This document shows, piece by piece, positions 9,096 to 20,620 of a stretch of 64,000 nucleotides of DNA. The notes beneath the pieces were generated by a model, which was not told the DNA's origin, made no database searches, and saw only the letters and a list, made by a program, of their open reading frames with translations. This stretch comes from Bacteroidales bacterium. GTDB taxonomy: Bacteria; Bacteroidota; Bacteroidia; Bacteroidales; UBA932. Location of the stretch: contig JAFQAT010000047.1 of the NCBI GenBank assembly GCA_017399865.1, forward strand, positions 1 to 64,000, read 5' to 3'. Position numbers and translations under genes: made by a program. Every line of letters starts with the position of its first letter. Within the stretch, counting starts at the first letter, position 1.

Positions 9096-10883
9096 TCAAT
9101 CATGCGAAACCTGTTTCAGCTGATCCCTATAAGCCGAGAATATCTTGGACTTGGAAACAAAGCCGATATAAGTCCTGTCATGGTCGACCACAGGCAGATT
9201 CCACGCCTGGGTCTTCTCGAACTTGTTCATCACGCTGTCCATCTTCTCATCTATATAGACATAGGCCGGGGCCGACATCATGAAGTTATACACATGCATC
9301 TTATCATAAAGCTCGGAATGGAACATATCCTGACGGATATCTTCCAGAGACACATATCCGTGGAAATGATTCCTGTCATCGACTACAGGGAAGATGTTTC
9401 TCTTGGAAGTGGCCACAACCTCTACAAGCTCGCCCAAAGACGCATCGATCCTTACCGGAAGGAAATCCGACTCGATCAGGTCGCTGGTCTTGAGAAGGGT
9501 AAGCACGGCCTGATCGCTGTCGTGGGTCAGGAGCTCTCCCCTCTTCGCTATTCGCTTCGTATAGATTGAATAAGGCTCTATTGTCCTTGCCACAGCATAT
9601 GAAACAGTAGAGGTCAGAATCAATGGAATAAGGAGTTCATACCCTCCTGTCATGTCCGCAATAAGGAAGATAGCGGTCATAGGGGCCTGCATCACTCCAG
9701 CCATAAGTCCGGCCATACCTACCAGCACGAAGTTCTGCTCGGGCACAACCGCTCCCCCACCGATAAGGTTGATGGTTCTTGAGACAAAGAATCCGGCGAT
9801 GGCACCGATGAAAAGCGTCGGTCCGAATGTTCCTCCGACTCCTCCACCGGCATTGGTAAAGGACATCGAGAACACCTTCAGGATAAGGATCAGAAGGAAG
9901 AAGATCGGGATGGACCATTCGCTGTTCATGAAAAAGGCAAGAATGGTCTCACCTTCGAAATCGATCATTCCGCCGTTCAGGAGGACATGCAGATGCTCAT
10001 ATCCCTCACCATAAAGCGGAGGGAAAAGGAAGATCAGAAGTCCCAGTCCGAAAGCCGACACAGCCCATCGCAGATATGGACCCTTGATTGCCCTGATCTT
10101 GTCTTCAAGCCATAATGTGGTTCTGGTGAAATATACGGAACATGCCGCGCTGAACAGACCGAGAATCAGATAGAACGGAATGTTGTGCATGGTGAATTCG
10201 GATATCGTGCATTCGAAGGCCGGCTGGTCGCCGAAGAAGATATATGAAATCACCGTAGCGGAAATGGTCGAAAGGAGAAGAGGCAGGATCGAACTCATGG
10301 AGATATTGAATAGAAGAATCTCCAGAGTGAAAAGGACTCCGGCCAGAGGGGCCTTGAATATGCCTGCCACCGCACCGGCAGCACCGCATCCAAGAAGGAT
10401 CGTCATATTCTTATATGACAGGTTCATGTATCTGGCCACATTTGAGCCTATTGCCGCTCCTGTATATACGATCGGTGCCTCGGCTCCTACGGATCCTCCG
10501 AATCCGATCGTCACTGATGAAGCAAGCATCGAAGACCACATGTTATGGGGCTTGATCTTGGACTCATTCTTGGAGACTGCCTGAAGAACCTTCGTCACTC
10601 CATGCCCGATGTTGTCCTTTACCACATAGCGCACGAAAAGCATCGCCAGAAGCATTCCCACACCGGGATAGATGAGATAAAGAGCGCTGTAGGCAACACC
10701 GTCAAACCACGAAGTTATGGAATGGTGAATGAATTCGATGGTACTCTTGAGCAGGACTGCGGCAAGACCGCATGCGACACCCACGAGAAGGGATAGCAGA
10801 ATCATGACATCACGCTCAGGCATGCTCTTTATCAGGCGCCTGAGCGAGGTTGAGATTCCATTGATTCCGAATTTCTTTCCCAT
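9096..10883 (-). CDS. ClC-type chloride channel/antiporter with CBS domains
   Basis: A 595-residue inner-membrane protein that moves chloride, often in exchange for protons. About ten or more membrane helices fill residues 1-430. The anion-pathway motifs are GGSVGAEAP (near 145, with the gating glutamate kept, as in antiporters) and GGVGGTFGPTLFIGA (near 345, the GxFxP motif). A pair of CBS domains follows (about 450-590, VVDDRNHFHGYVSLEDI and LPVVDHDRTYIGFVS) and probably senses nucleotides. The ATG at 10883 (MGKKFGING) is preferred because the upstream in-frame start is only a TTG. Confidence 0.92.
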   Translation of the reverse strand: MGKKFGINGISTSLRRLIKSMPERDVMILLSLLVGVACGLAAVLLKSTIEFIHHSITSWFDGVAYSALYLIYPGVGMLLAMLFVRYVVKDNIGHGVTKVLQAVSKNESKIKPHNMWSSMLASSVTIGFGGSVGAEAPIVYTGAAIGSNVARYMNLSYKNMTILLGCGAAGAVAGIFKAPLAGVLFTLEILLFNISMSSILPLLLSTISATVISYIFFGDQPAFECTISEFTMHNIPFYLILGLFSAACSVYFTRTTLWLEDKIRAIKGPYLRWAVSAFGLGLLIFLFPPLYGEGYEHLHVLLNGGMIDFEGETILAFFMNSEWSIPIFFLLILILKVFSMSFTNAGGGVGGTFGPTLFIGAIAGFFVSRTINLIGGGAVVPEQNFVLVGMAGLMAGVMQAPMTAIFLIADMTGGYELLIPLILTSTVSYAVARTIEPYSIYTKRIAKRGELLTHDSDQAVLTLLKTSDLIESDFLPVRIDASLGELVEVVATSKRNIFPVVDDRNHFHGYVSLEDIRQDMFHSELYDKMHVYNFMMSAPAYVYIDEKMDSVMNKFEKTQAWNLPVVDHDRTYIGFVSKSKIFSAYRDQLKQVSHD

Positions 10884-10910
10884 AGGTTTCAAAAGTCTAC
10901 AAATATATGA

Positions 10911-10947
10911 AAAAAAAGCCGACCTTTTGTCATAAGGACGGCTTTTA
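10911..10947 (-). terminator. Rho-independent terminator after the 11304 gene
   Basis: The minus strand reads AAAAGCCGTCC, a 10-nt loop, then GGTCGGCTTTTTTT. The arms pair except for one internal mismatch, and a T run follows. It lies between the small acidic-tail gene and clc, so clc probably has its own start or relies on readthrough. Confidence 0.75.
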
Positions 10948-10962
10948 TAAGTTTATGAGATT

Positions 10963-11304
10963 TTACGCATCCGCGCTGTCATCTTCTGTCGAGTACTGCG
11001 ATATATTATCGTCCGGCAGGCTTTCTCCCTCATCTGATTCATTCTCGTCACCATCTTCGCCATCGAGCCAACGCTCAAGATCCTCCACATCGTCTGTCTT
11101 TACCTTTATCTTGACAAGGTAGATAGCATCAGGAATCTCTATCATCACAGCGTAAAAAGATGTTCCGTCCGGCTTGTCATATTTTACAAGATCAGTAAAA
11201 TAGTCACTATATCCTTTTGGATACTTCTCTGCAAATGCAGCTGCCAGCTCCTCTGACATGTTCTCATAGCTGACAACACCTCTTCTCTTTGTTGTAGTAG
11301 ACAT
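10963..11304 (-). CDS. Conserved small protein of unknown function with acidic tail
   Basis: 113 residues, no signal peptide or membrane segment, so probably cytoplasmic. The first 75 residues look like a small folded domain (KRRGVVSYENMSEELAAAF, then alternating strands ending YLVKIKVKTDD). The last 30 are highly acidic and probably disordered (GEDGDENESDEGES). I do not recognise a named family. It sits between clpX and clc, with its own terminator. A weak promoter (TACACTTG, 11344-11337) lies just upstream. Confidence 0.7.
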   Translation of the reverse strand: MSTTTKRRGVVSYENMSEELAAAFAEKYPKGYSDYFTDLVKYDKPDGTSFYAVMIEIPDAIYLVKIKVKTDDVEDLERWLDGEDGDENESDEGESLPDDNISQYSTEDDSADA

Positions 11305-11379
11305 ATTCTGTTATCTTAATTTTTCAAATTCCGGTGCAAGTGTAGGACATTTTTTTCAATTGAGCAACATTTTTCAAGC

Positions 11380-12591
11380 TTATTTGCTCAACTTTTCTCT
11401 TGCATAATCCAGGGTTATTCTGAACGTCTTGCGTCCGGATGACGGAGCATCATACATGGCGTCTGTCATAATCTGTTCACAGATGGAGCGTAAGCCTCTG
11501 GCCCCCAGCTTATTCTCAATGGATGTGTCGACAATCAGGTCCAGCACTTCAGGATCTATCGAGAGCTTTATGCCGTCAAGCTCAAACATCTTCTTGTATT
11601 GACGCAGCAAGGCATTCTTCGGTTCTGTGAGGATCCTCTTCAACGCATCCCTGTCAAGATGGTCGAGATATGTGATCACAGGAAGACGTCCGATGATCTC
11701 CGGTATCAGACCATATGACCTCAGGTCCTGCGCTTCGACATACTTGAGGAGATTGTCCTTGTCGATCTGTGTCTTGTTAGAGGAGCCGAATCCTATGACC
11801 TGAGTGTTCAGACGCTGCGCAATCCTGCGCTCGATTCCCTCGAATGCACCTCCGCATATGAAAAGTATGTTCTGGGTGTTTACATGGAGGAACTCCTGCT
11901 CCGGATGCTTGCGTCCCCCCTGAGGCGGAACGTTCACGACGCTTCCTTCAAGAAGCTTGAGCATTGCCTGCTGCACACCCTCGCCGGACACATCGCGTGT
12001 AATGGACGGATTGTCACTCTTTCGTGCGATCTTGTCGATCTCATCGATGAACACGATACCGCGCTCTGCCTTTGCCACATCATAATCGGCCTCCTGAAGA
12101 AGACGGGACAGGATGCTTTCCACATCTTCGCCTACATATCCTGCCTCGGTAAGAACCGTAGCGTCAACTATTGTGAACGGCACATTGAGAAGCTTGGCTA
12201 TAGTCTTCGCCAGAAGCGTCTTTCCCGTACCGGTCGGACCGACCATAAGGACATTGGACTTTTCAAGCTCAAGTCCGTTATCCTCCGAAAGATTGTTGTT
12301 AAGCCTCTTGTAGTGGTTATAGACAGCGACGGCAAGCAGTTTCTTTGCCCTGTCCTGCCCTATCACATACTGGTCAAGGTATTCGTGGATATCCTTCGGC
12401 TTGTAATCCGTCTCGATCTTCTCAGGCACAGCAGGAACTGACGTCTTGTCAAGATCGCGTATATAGTCCTGAGCAATCTTCACACAATCAGCACATATGC
12501 ATGCATCGAGACCCTGCAGAAGAAGGGAGACTTCCTTCTCGCTCCTTCCGCAGAACATACAGTATCCGGACTGTTTTCTATCTTTCGCCAT
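11380..12591 (-). CDS. clpX: ClpX, ATP-dependent unfoldase of the Clp protease
   Basis: A 403-residue AAA+ unfoldase that recognises, unfolds and feeds substrates into ClpP. The N-terminal zinc domain has CMFCG and CICADC (residues 11-38). Walker A is GPTGTGKT (near 112), Walker B is [10 protein letters not shown] (near 175), and the C-terminal D2 small domain closes the protein. The pore loop GYVGED is present. It starts 3 nt after clpP, the usual clpP-clpX order, and tig lies just upstream as in many bacteria. Confidence 0.97.
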   Translation of the reverse strand: MAKDRKQSGYCMFCGRSEKEVSLLLQGLDACICADCVKIAQDYIRDLDKTSVPAVPEKIETDYKPKDIHEYLDQYVIGQDRAKKLLAVAVYNHYKRLNNNLSEDNGLELEKSNVLMVGPTGTGKTLLAKTIAKLLNVPFTIVDATVLTEAGYVGEDVESILSRLLQEADYDVAKAERGIVFIDEIDKIARKSDNPSITRDVSGEGVQQAMLKLLEGSVVNVPPQGGRKHPEQEFLHVNTQNILFICGGAFEGIERRIAQRLNTQVIGFGSSNKTQIDKDNLLKYVEAQDLRSYGLIPEIIGRLPVITYLDHLDRDALKRILTEPKNALLRQYKKMFELDGIKLSIDPEVLDLIVDTSIENKLGARGLRSICEQIMTDAMYDAPSSGRKTFRITLDYAREKLSK

Positions 12592-12594
12592 ATG

Positions 12595-13263
12595 TTACTT
12601 CTTCTTTCTCAGGATCTCGTCAATCATGCCGTATTCTAGAGCTTCCTGTGAGGTGAGCCAGAAATCACGGTCTCCGTCCGCATAAATGCGCTCGACAGGC
12701 TGTCCCGAATGCTCTGCAATTATCTCATACAGTTCCTTTCTGGTCTTTTCTATTTCCTGTGCGGCGATAAGGATATCGGATGCCTGTCCGCGTGCACCTC
12801 CGAGAGGCTGATGTATCATCACCTTCGAATGCGGCAGTGCAGACCTCTTGCCCTTTGCACCGGCACAAAGGAGCACTGAACCCATGGATGCAGCCATCCC
12901 TGTACAGATGGTAGCCACATCCGGCTCGATGAGCTGCATGGTGTCATAAATGCCAAGACCGGAAGAAACGACACCTCCCGGAGTATTCAGATACAGGGAA
13001 ATATCGCTTGTACTGTCATTTGAGGCAAGGAAAAGGAGCTGGGCCTGGATGATGTTTGCCACATCGTCATCAATAGGCACACCCAGGAAGATGATCCTGT
13101 CCATCATCAGACGGCTGAACACGTCCATGGATGCGACATTCAGCTTTCTTTCCTCAATGATGGTAGGATTGATGTATCCGTCAAGCACTGATTCATATCT
13201 GTGCATTGTCATGGAACTGATACGATGTTCCAGACGGGCGTATTTTTCGAATTCCTTATTCAT
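12595..13263 (-). CDS. clpP: ClpP, proteolytic subunit of the Clp protease
   Basis: A 222-residue serine peptidase forming the barrel that ClpX feeds. The nucleophile is the first Ser in [11 protein letters not shown] (near residue 112) and the catalytic His is in [12 protein letters not shown] (near 137). The N-terminus is about 20 residues longer than in the E. coli mature form, as is usual before processing. It lies between tig and clpX. A strong hairpin (13281-13305) separates it from tig and no good promoter is seen in the 47-nt gap, so expression may depend on readthrough. Confidence 0.97.
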   Translation of the reverse strand: MNKEFEKYARLEHRISSMTMHRYESVLDGYINPTIIEERKLNVASMDVFSRLMMDRIIFLGVPIDDDVANIIQAQLLFLASNDSTSDISLYLNTPGGVVSSGLGIYDTMQLIEPDVATICTGMAASMGSVLLCAGAKGKRSALPHSKVMIHQPLGGARGQASDILIAAQEIEKTRKELYEIIAEHSGQPVERIYADGDRDFWLTSQEALEYGMIDEILRKKK

Positions 13264-13275
13264 AATGCTATATTA

Positions 13276-13305
13276 TAAAAAATGCCGGCCACACGAGCCG
13301 GCATT
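13276..13305 (-). terminator. Terminator or attenuator between tig and clpP
   Basis: A perfect 9-bp stem (AATGCCGGC, 7-nt loop, GCCGGCATT; 13305-13297 with 13289-13281 on the minus strand) is followed by TTTTT. It lies 5 nt after the tig stop and before clpP. As clpP has no evident promoter of its own, partial termination is likely. Confidence 0.8.
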
Positions 13306-13310
13306 AAAGT

Positions 13311-14618
13311 TTATTTCAACTCGCGGAACTTGTCAACCGATATCTTCTTCTTCTTGAGAGACACAACCTCGCGAACAGCATCGAAGGTCTTGTCGTCCTC
13401 AACCTTGTCGAGGATCCTTCTGCCCTGATCCTCCTGTGCAAGGATATTCTTTGCAAATGCCTCAAGCTGCTCCTCCGGCACATTGTTCATGCCGTACATA
13501 GCGAACTGGTATGCTGCAAATCCCTTTGCGCTTGCAAGAAGGTCAGCCTCCTCTACCTTTACACCATACTTGTTCATGAGATAGCTGCGGACCATCTGCC
13601 ACTTGTAGTCAGCGATGAAGAACTCCCAATCCTTCTCGATGTCCTCCATGGTGAACTTGCCGTCGTTAACGACATATACCCATCTCTTGAGGAACTTCTC
13701 GGCAACCTTCACGTCTGCCTTTGCAAGAAGGTACTCCTTGAGGTCCTTACCAAAGCGGAAGTCCGCCTCCTGAGCATACTCAGCACGGATCTTCTCCTCA
13801 ATCTTGGCATCGAACTCCTCCTCGGTCTTGACACCGAAGATCTTCTCGAATGTCTCCTCTGTAAGCGGAGCGTTCACGAAGGTCTTCACGTTCTTTACAG
13901 TCATCTTGAACATAGGATCAAGGTTTGCAAGCTCATCCTTATTCACCTTGAGCATAGACGAACGGTCTGTCTCGTTCACAAATGCCTCGTTTACGTTCAC
14001 ATCCAGAACATCACCTGCCTTAACACCTACAAAGGCTGTCCTTGCTGGTTCTGCAACATTGCGGAGAGCCACATATGTATCCTCAACCCTCATGTCGCCC
14101 TGCTCGAAATCAACTATGATGAAGTCCTCTTCCTTTGCTGCCTTGCCATCCTCGAGTGAGCCGTACTGCTTGAGAAGGTTATTCCTCATATCCTTCTTTG
14201 CTGCTTCAGTCACTGTGATGGTATAGTATACAACCTCATCCTCCTTTGAAAGCTCGAAAGAAACCTCTGGGTTAAGAGCGATATCGAACTTGAAAGTGAA
14301 GTCATTTCCAGCCACCCACTCTGCCTCAGGCTGATCCTCGCTTGGGAGCGGTTCACCGAGAACGCGGAGATTGTTTTCCTGGATGAAGTTGTTGAGCTCT
14401 GCAGCCACCACATCATTCACTGAATCCACAAGAGCAGACTGTCCGTACATCTTCTCAACGAGAGACATAGGTACCATGCCCTTTCTGAAGCCCTTGATTT
14501 CAGCCTTCTTCCTGTAATCATTCAGCTTCTTCTTTCTGCTTTCAACATAGTCCTCGCCTGCTACAGCAAGGGTAAGCTCGAGATTGAGATCATCAATTCT
14601 GTTCTGTTCAATTTTCAT
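13311..14618 (-). CDS. tig: Trigger factor, ribosome-associated chaperone
   Basis: A 435-residue chaperone that binds nascent chains at the ribosome exit. The N-terminal ribosome-binding domain carries the signature GFRKGMVPMSLVEKMYG (near residues 40-55). The middle PPIase-type domain is diverged, as is usual in Bacteroidetes. The long helical C-terminal arms fill about residues 240-435. It has a full-consensus promoter at 14676-14706 with a leader of about 53 nt. The order tig-clpP-clpX is widely conserved. Confidence 0.95.
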   Translation of the reverse strand: MKIEQNRIDDLNLELTLAVAGEDYVESRKKKLNDYRKKAEIKGFRKGMVPMSLVEKMYGQSALVDSVNDVVAAELNNFIQENNLRVLGEPLPSEDQPEAEWVAGNDFTFKFDIALNPEVSFELSKEDEVVYYTITVTEAAKKDMRNNLLKQYGSLEDGKAAKEEDFIIVDFEQGDMRVEDTYVALRNVAEPARTAFVGVKAGDVLDVNVNEAFVNETDRSSMLKVNKDELANLDPMFKMTVKNVKTFVNAPLTEETFEKIFGVKTEEEFDAKIEEKIRAEYAQEADFRFGKDLKEYLLAKADVKVAEKFLKRWVYVVNDGKFTMEDIEKDWEFFIADYKWQMVRSYLMNKYGVKVEEADLLASAKGFAAYQFAMYGMNNVPEEQLEAFAKNILAQEDQGRRILDKVEDDKTFDAVREVVSLKKKKISVDKFRELK

Positions 14619-14675
14619 ATCTTGTATCTTTTAATCATTTTCCTTCAAAGGATTCCGTCGTTCCAAACGAGCCGG

Positions 14676-14706
14676 CAAAAATAATCAATATAAGCGAATT
14701 TTCAAA
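14676..14706 (-). promoter_or_regulatory. tig promoter
   Basis: On the minus strand TTTG (14706-14703), 19 nt, then TATTTTTG (14683-14676): a full match to the Bacteroidetes consensus. The predicted start is near 14671. Confidence 0.85.
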
Positions 14707-14715
14707 ATATCAGTT

Positions 14716-16737
14716 TCAGGCATTCCTGCGCCTCTTCGGGTATGCTACACGTGAGTGGTACATCTGCTGGATATATGACTTCATCGTCTCCTTGATTGTC
14801 GCGATCTCCTTCAGAGAAACCTCGGCATCGACAAGCTGACCGTCAGCAATCTTGCCGTCAACGATCCTGTCCACGAGGGCGGAAATATTCTCCGGAGAAT
14901 AGTCCTTGAGCGCTCTTGAAGCCGCCTCTACAGCATCGCAGAACATCAGTATCACCTGTTCTTTGGTCGTCGGCCTTACACCGTCATAGTAGAAATCGGC
15001 CACATCATCAGGATCCCCTCCGGCATTAAGGTATGTGTTCAGGAAATATGCTGCCGGAGTCGTTCCATGATGGGTCCTTATGAAATCGCATATTATTTCA
15101 GGCAGGCCATGCTTCTGTGCAAGCGCCACACCGTCGGAGACATGCCTGATGATCTCATGCGCACTTTCCTTTGGAGTGAGCTCTGCATGGAACTTTACTC
15201 CAGGGGTCTCGTTTTCGGTAAAGCACTGAGGGTTTGCAATCTTGCCGACATCGTGATACAGGGCGGCCGTCCTGATGAGAGGCACATTGGCATCTACGGC
15301 ACGACCTACCGCATCCGCAAGATTCATCACCTGGAGAGAATGCTGGAACGTACCAGGCGCCTTGTCCGCGAGCATACGCAGGAGAGGATTGCTCGTATCG
15401 CTGAGGTCCACGAGCTTCGAGGTGGAAACCAGACGGAACATCTTCTCGAACAGATAGACGAGAGGATATCCGGCAACCGAGAGAACGGCGCCGAATGCGA
15501 TATCAAGTATGGTACGGTAATCGGCGGTCGTCATTCCTTCCACAAGTCTGAATGCGAACCACACCATGACCATCACCACAAACAGTATCAGTGCCGTGAC
15601 GAACTGGAGCCATCCCTTGTTGAAATACTCGAACACGAGGATTCCTACGGTTCCGGCAACCAGATAGATGACAAAGAGTTCCATTCCGTTCGGTGCGAAT
15701 ATCAGCATCGGAAGAAGAGAGATGAAATATACCGAGAACACCATTCTCCTCGTAAAGAACGCGAGCTGATAGAATACGATCAGCAGGAACGGCATCATAT
15801 AGAAGAGACTCGGGTCGATATTTGCCACAACAGACGAACCTACTGCAGAAAGAAGGAACACCATCAACAGGTACAGGTACTTGTTGTACTCCTCAAATAT
15901 GCTTGTGTTGCAATAATAAATGGCCAGGAACAGCAGAAGCACAAGAAAGAAAGAGATCAGCACGTTTCCAGTCCACTGGAGAGGGCGCGGGCCCATATAT
16001 CCGACATTCGAATCGAACTCAGCCTTGTATGAATTCAGAAGCTGTTCGATTTCTGCCGTCACCATCTCGCCCTGCGACACGATCACAAGGCCGGAACGCA
16101 TCACTCCCTGCGTCCTTGAGATATGGTCATAGCTTTCCTCATGGACAAGATCGGTCGTCTGCTGGTCGAACACAAGATTCGGCTCTACAAGCTTGCCAAG
16201 TCCCGTCGCCGCATAAATGGAATCGACATCATAGCCAGGACATGCCTCAGCAATCCTTTCCTTCATGATGCGATAGGCATTGTCCAAGGTATAGACTTCG
16301 CTTACAGGGACCTTTACGGCGCGTCTGTCCTTCTGGACATAGATGACGCCGGTCTGTTCCTGCAGAGTCGAAGTGGAAATCACTCCGATGGAATAAATAT
16401 GCGACAGAGCGTCTGCTGTGACCTGCCTCAGCACCTCGAGAGTGTCGAAATCCATGGCCGCTACAGCCTCTGCGCCCTTGGTATCCACCTTGGCGTCATA
16501 CCTGTAGTACGGTATGACATGCGATCCGGCATTCTCCAGTTCACGCTGATACTGTTCCTCCGTCTTGAGTATCGGAAAATCAAACTGCGCTATCAGGGTC
16601 TCGTACTTCCATGGAGTACCCTTCTTATAATCATAACCGAATCTTGAACTCCTCGGCATAAGGAAGACAAGGAGTATTAATATGATTATAAGAGGCAGAT
16701 ATACCTTGAACTTTCTCGGGAAATTGATCTTCTCCAT
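14716..16737 (-). CDS. 7TM-HD family phosphodiesterase (PgpH-like)
   Basis: A 673-residue inner-membrane protein. An N-terminal helix (VYLPLIIILILLVFLMP) leads into a large extracytoplasmic 7TMR-HDED domain (about 40-270), then about seven helices (about 275-450) and a cytoplasmic HD domain (about 480-640). The metal site is AALYHDVGKIANPQCF (near 500), with the outlying HAELTPKESAHEII and RTHHGTT motifs. Family members such as PgpH hydrolyse cyclic di-AMP. That activity is inferred from the family. It lies downstream of gyrB, separated by a hairpin. Confidence 0.9.
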   Translation of the reverse strand: MEKINFPRKFKVYLPLIIILILLVFLMPRSSRFGYDYKKGTPWKYETLIAQFDFPILKTEEQYQRELENAGSHVIPYYRYDAKVDTKGAEAVAAMDFDTLEVLRQVTADALSHIYSIGVISTSTLQEQTGVIYVQKDRRAVKVPVSEVYTLDNAYRIMKERIAEACPGYDVDSIYAATGLGKLVEPNLVFDQQTTDLVHEESYDHISRTQGVMRSGLVIVSQGEMVTAEIEQLLNSYKAEFDSNVGYMGPRPLQWTGNVLISFFLVLLLFLAIYYCNTSIFEEYNKYLYLLMVFLLSAVGSSVVANIDPSLFYMMPFLLIVFYQLAFFTRRMVFSVYFISLLPMLIFAPNGMELFVIYLVAGTVGILVFEYFNKGWLQFVTALILFVVMVMVWFAFRLVEGMTTADYRTILDIAFGAVLSVAGYPLVYLFEKMFRLVSTSKLVDLSDTSNPLLRMLADKAPGTFQHSLQVMNLADAVGRAVDANVPLIRTAALYHDVGKIANPQCFTENETPGVKFHAELTPKESAHEIIRHVSDGVALAQKHGLPEIICDFIRTHHGTTPAAYFLNTYLNAGGDPDDVADFYYDGVRPTTKEQVILMFCDAVEAASRALKDYSPENISALVDRIVDGKIADGQLVDAEVSLKEIATIKETMKSYIQQMYHSRVAYPKRRRNA

Positions 16738-16749
16738 AATAAAAGGGAC

Positions 16750-16769
16750 TTGCCGCCCGAGGGCGGCAA
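16750..16769 (-). terminator. Hairpin between gyrB and the PgpH-like gene
   Basis: A perfect GC-rich 9-bp inverted repeat (TTGCCGCCC and GGGCGGCAA) begins 5 nt past the gyrB stop. On the minus strand it is followed by GTCCCTTTT, a weak T run, so termination may be partial. Confidence 0.6.
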
Positions 16770-16773
16770 AAAA

Positions 16774-18768
<1,995 letters not shown>

Positions 18769-18813
18769 TCAAATTACTTTTATTGTCTCATTCAGTGTTC
18801 GAAAACAAACGGA

Positions 18814-18821
18814 CAAATATA
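18814..18821 (-). promoter_or_regulatory. Candidate -7 element for gyrB
   Basis: The minus strand reads TATATTTG, a full -7 match, 48 nt before the gyrB ATG. The -33 position falls at the end of the upstream gene and does not match TTTG, so the call is moderate. Confidence 0.45.
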
Positions 18822-18841
18822 GTAATTTTTTCTTGGATAAC

Positions 18842-20611
18842 CTATAGCTTAAGGGAGAATCCGAGAGTGAAATATGGACCTTTTTCAGCATACAGAGGGA
18901 CACGCTGAACGGTCATTCCGAGAAGGTTTCCTCCGCGGGCCCAGAATGACAATCCGCGGCTTGTCACATACTCGGCTGACAGACCAAGATCGACATATCC
19001 AGGAATCCTGATGTAATCAAGAGCATTTGATCTGGCAGTACGGAAACTGCAGTCGATTCCGGCATATATCCTGCGGCTGTAATTGTATTCGAGAGAGATG
19101 TCGCCTTCCAAAGCGGCAGGACCGAGGTACAGGAAGACCTTAGACGGATCACTTGCATCAAACGCCGAGCCTCCGACATGATTGAATACAACAGAAGCAT
19201 CAGCAGCAAACCTGTCGCTCCGCCACCTCATGTCCAGGGCTGCAAATAATTTCTCATATGGCATGAAGTCCTGGCGTAACGCACTGTAGTACACAGCCTC
19301 AAAAGCCATGAAATCAAGCATCCCGGCAGCGTAATTGACATATCCGCCATACAGGTCATAGCCGAACGACCCTCCTATGCGTCCTTCAAGACCTGCAACG
19401 GCAGAAATCCTTTCCGTCTCGACTCCCATGTCGCAGCGGCCGCTCGGATACAGGAAATACAGATCATGGACAGAGGCAGCCTTGAAATAAGGATTCCTCT
19501 CGATGATGTCGGAATAGGAAAGCAATCTTGAACCGCCTCCCAACTTCAGACAGGCAGACAGATATTCAGGGACAAGCTTAAGTCTCACATCGACATCCGG
19601 ATAGATCACCTGCTGCTTTCTGAGCCCCTGGAACACATGGAAATACTCTGCATAGAACGCCTTGTCGAGACGCACTCCCAGAGAAGCATACAGGGCACCT
19701 CGTTCATAAATGTATTTCGGAGTCACTGCGACCACCGTTGCGGAAGCATCGACAAGATCGGAGTACAAAGCCGTAGACATGTCGGCTTCAAGAACGAAAT
19801 CCTTATCATTGAAGCGGCTTCCGACAGCAGCAGACAGGTCAAGAACCTGCTCGTTCAGACGTGAATACATCCCGTCGGTACCGGAACTGTTATCAACGGC
19901 AGCAATATAACCGGCATCAAGACTATACTTGAACCTGGCGCCATCCTTTGATGCTGCACGGAAATCCAGATCCATGGCATTGTAGCCCCTCACCCAACGG
20001 AAATCCTGCTGATGCAGTCCACGATATGAAGCATCAAGTCCCAGCTGTCCCCTTGCCCAGTCATAGCCGACATCCACTCCGGCCTCAGTACGCGAATCAT
20101 AACCTGACCATACCCGATTTCCCGAACGGTCGACGATATTGTTGACATCAGGCCCACTGTTGATGTCAGACAGGATTCTGTCGATCTTATGATAATCTCC
20201 CACATAGGATCTATGATGGGCATATACATTCATCCTGAAGGCATTACCCTTCTTCGACAGCGCAGGAGACCATACGATGTCCGCTTCCGGATGGAGACCG
20301 TATCCCGCTCCCGCCCGGACATACAGCCTGCCGGGTCTGTCAGATGCGACAGACGGCTTCATGGAAAGGAGATACGGATTGAATTCATATGATCCCTTGT
20401 ACGGCCTGTCGAAAACCGAATAGTCGAAATCAAGATCAAAGCGCATCAGGCTGTCCGGCACAGACATCTCCAGAGCCGGCTTGTGAACCTCGATAAGCTT
20501 GCCCTCATACGCTCGGTCCACAATGACCGTAGGATCCAGATCCTGCGCATAAGAGGCATGACAGACGGCAGCCAGAGACGCCGCAAACAAATATCTGTAT
20601 ATATTCTTCAT
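18842..20611 (-). CDS. Outer-membrane beta-barrel protein, unknown function
   Basis: 589 residues with a signal peptide (about 1-22, cleaved near SYAQDLD). The rest alternates hydrophobic and polar residues with many aromatic girdle positions (RLYVRAGAGYGLHPEADI, YDWARGQLGLDASYRG). It ends in a strand closing with FTLGFSLKL, as barrels do. There is no TonB plug and no carboxypeptidase-like N-terminal domain, so it is not a standard SusC or TonB receptor. It starts 9 nt after the TPR gene, so the two are very probably cotranscribed and may act together at the outer membrane. Confidence 0.78.
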   Translation of the reverse strand: MKNIYRYLFAASLAAVCHASYAQDLDPTVIVDRAYEGKLIEVHKPALEMSVPDSLMRFDLDFDYSVFDRPYKGSYEFNPYLLSMKPSVASDRPGRLYVRAGAGYGLHPEADIVWSPALSKKGNAFRMNVYAHHRSYVGDYHKIDRILSDINSGPDVNNIVDRSGNRVWSGYDSRTEAGVDVGYDWARGQLGLDASYRGLHQQDFRWVRGYNAMDLDFRAASKDGARFKYSLDAGYIAAVDNSSGTDGMYSRLNEQVLDLSAAVGSRFNDKDFVLEADMSTALYSDLVDASATVVAVTPKYIYERGALYASLGVRLDKAFYAEYFHVFQGLRKQQVIYPDVDVRLKLVPEYLSACLKLGGGSRLLSYSDIIERNPYFKAASVHDLYFLYPSGRCDMGVETERISAVAGLEGRIGGSFGYDLYGGYVNYAAGMLDFMAFEAVYYSALRQDFMPYEKLFAALDMRWRSDRFAADASVVFNHVGGSAFDASDPSKVFLYLGPAALEGDISLEYNYSRRIYAGIDCSFRTARSNALDYIRIPGYVDLGLSAEYVTSRGLSFWARGGNLLGMTVQRVPLYAEKGPYFTLGFSLKL

Positions 20612-20620
20612 AGCTTCATT

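Noticed and set aside
11360..11391. Inverted repeat TTGAGCAA / TTGCTCAA at the end of clpX
   Set aside because: On the clpX strand it is followed by an A run rather than a T run and overlaps the last codons, so I do not call it a terminator.
15067..16032. 321-residue open frame antisense to the PgpH-like gene
   Set aside because: Its sequence is rich in His, Arg and Glu with no domain, and it mirrors the codon pattern of the real gene on the other strand.
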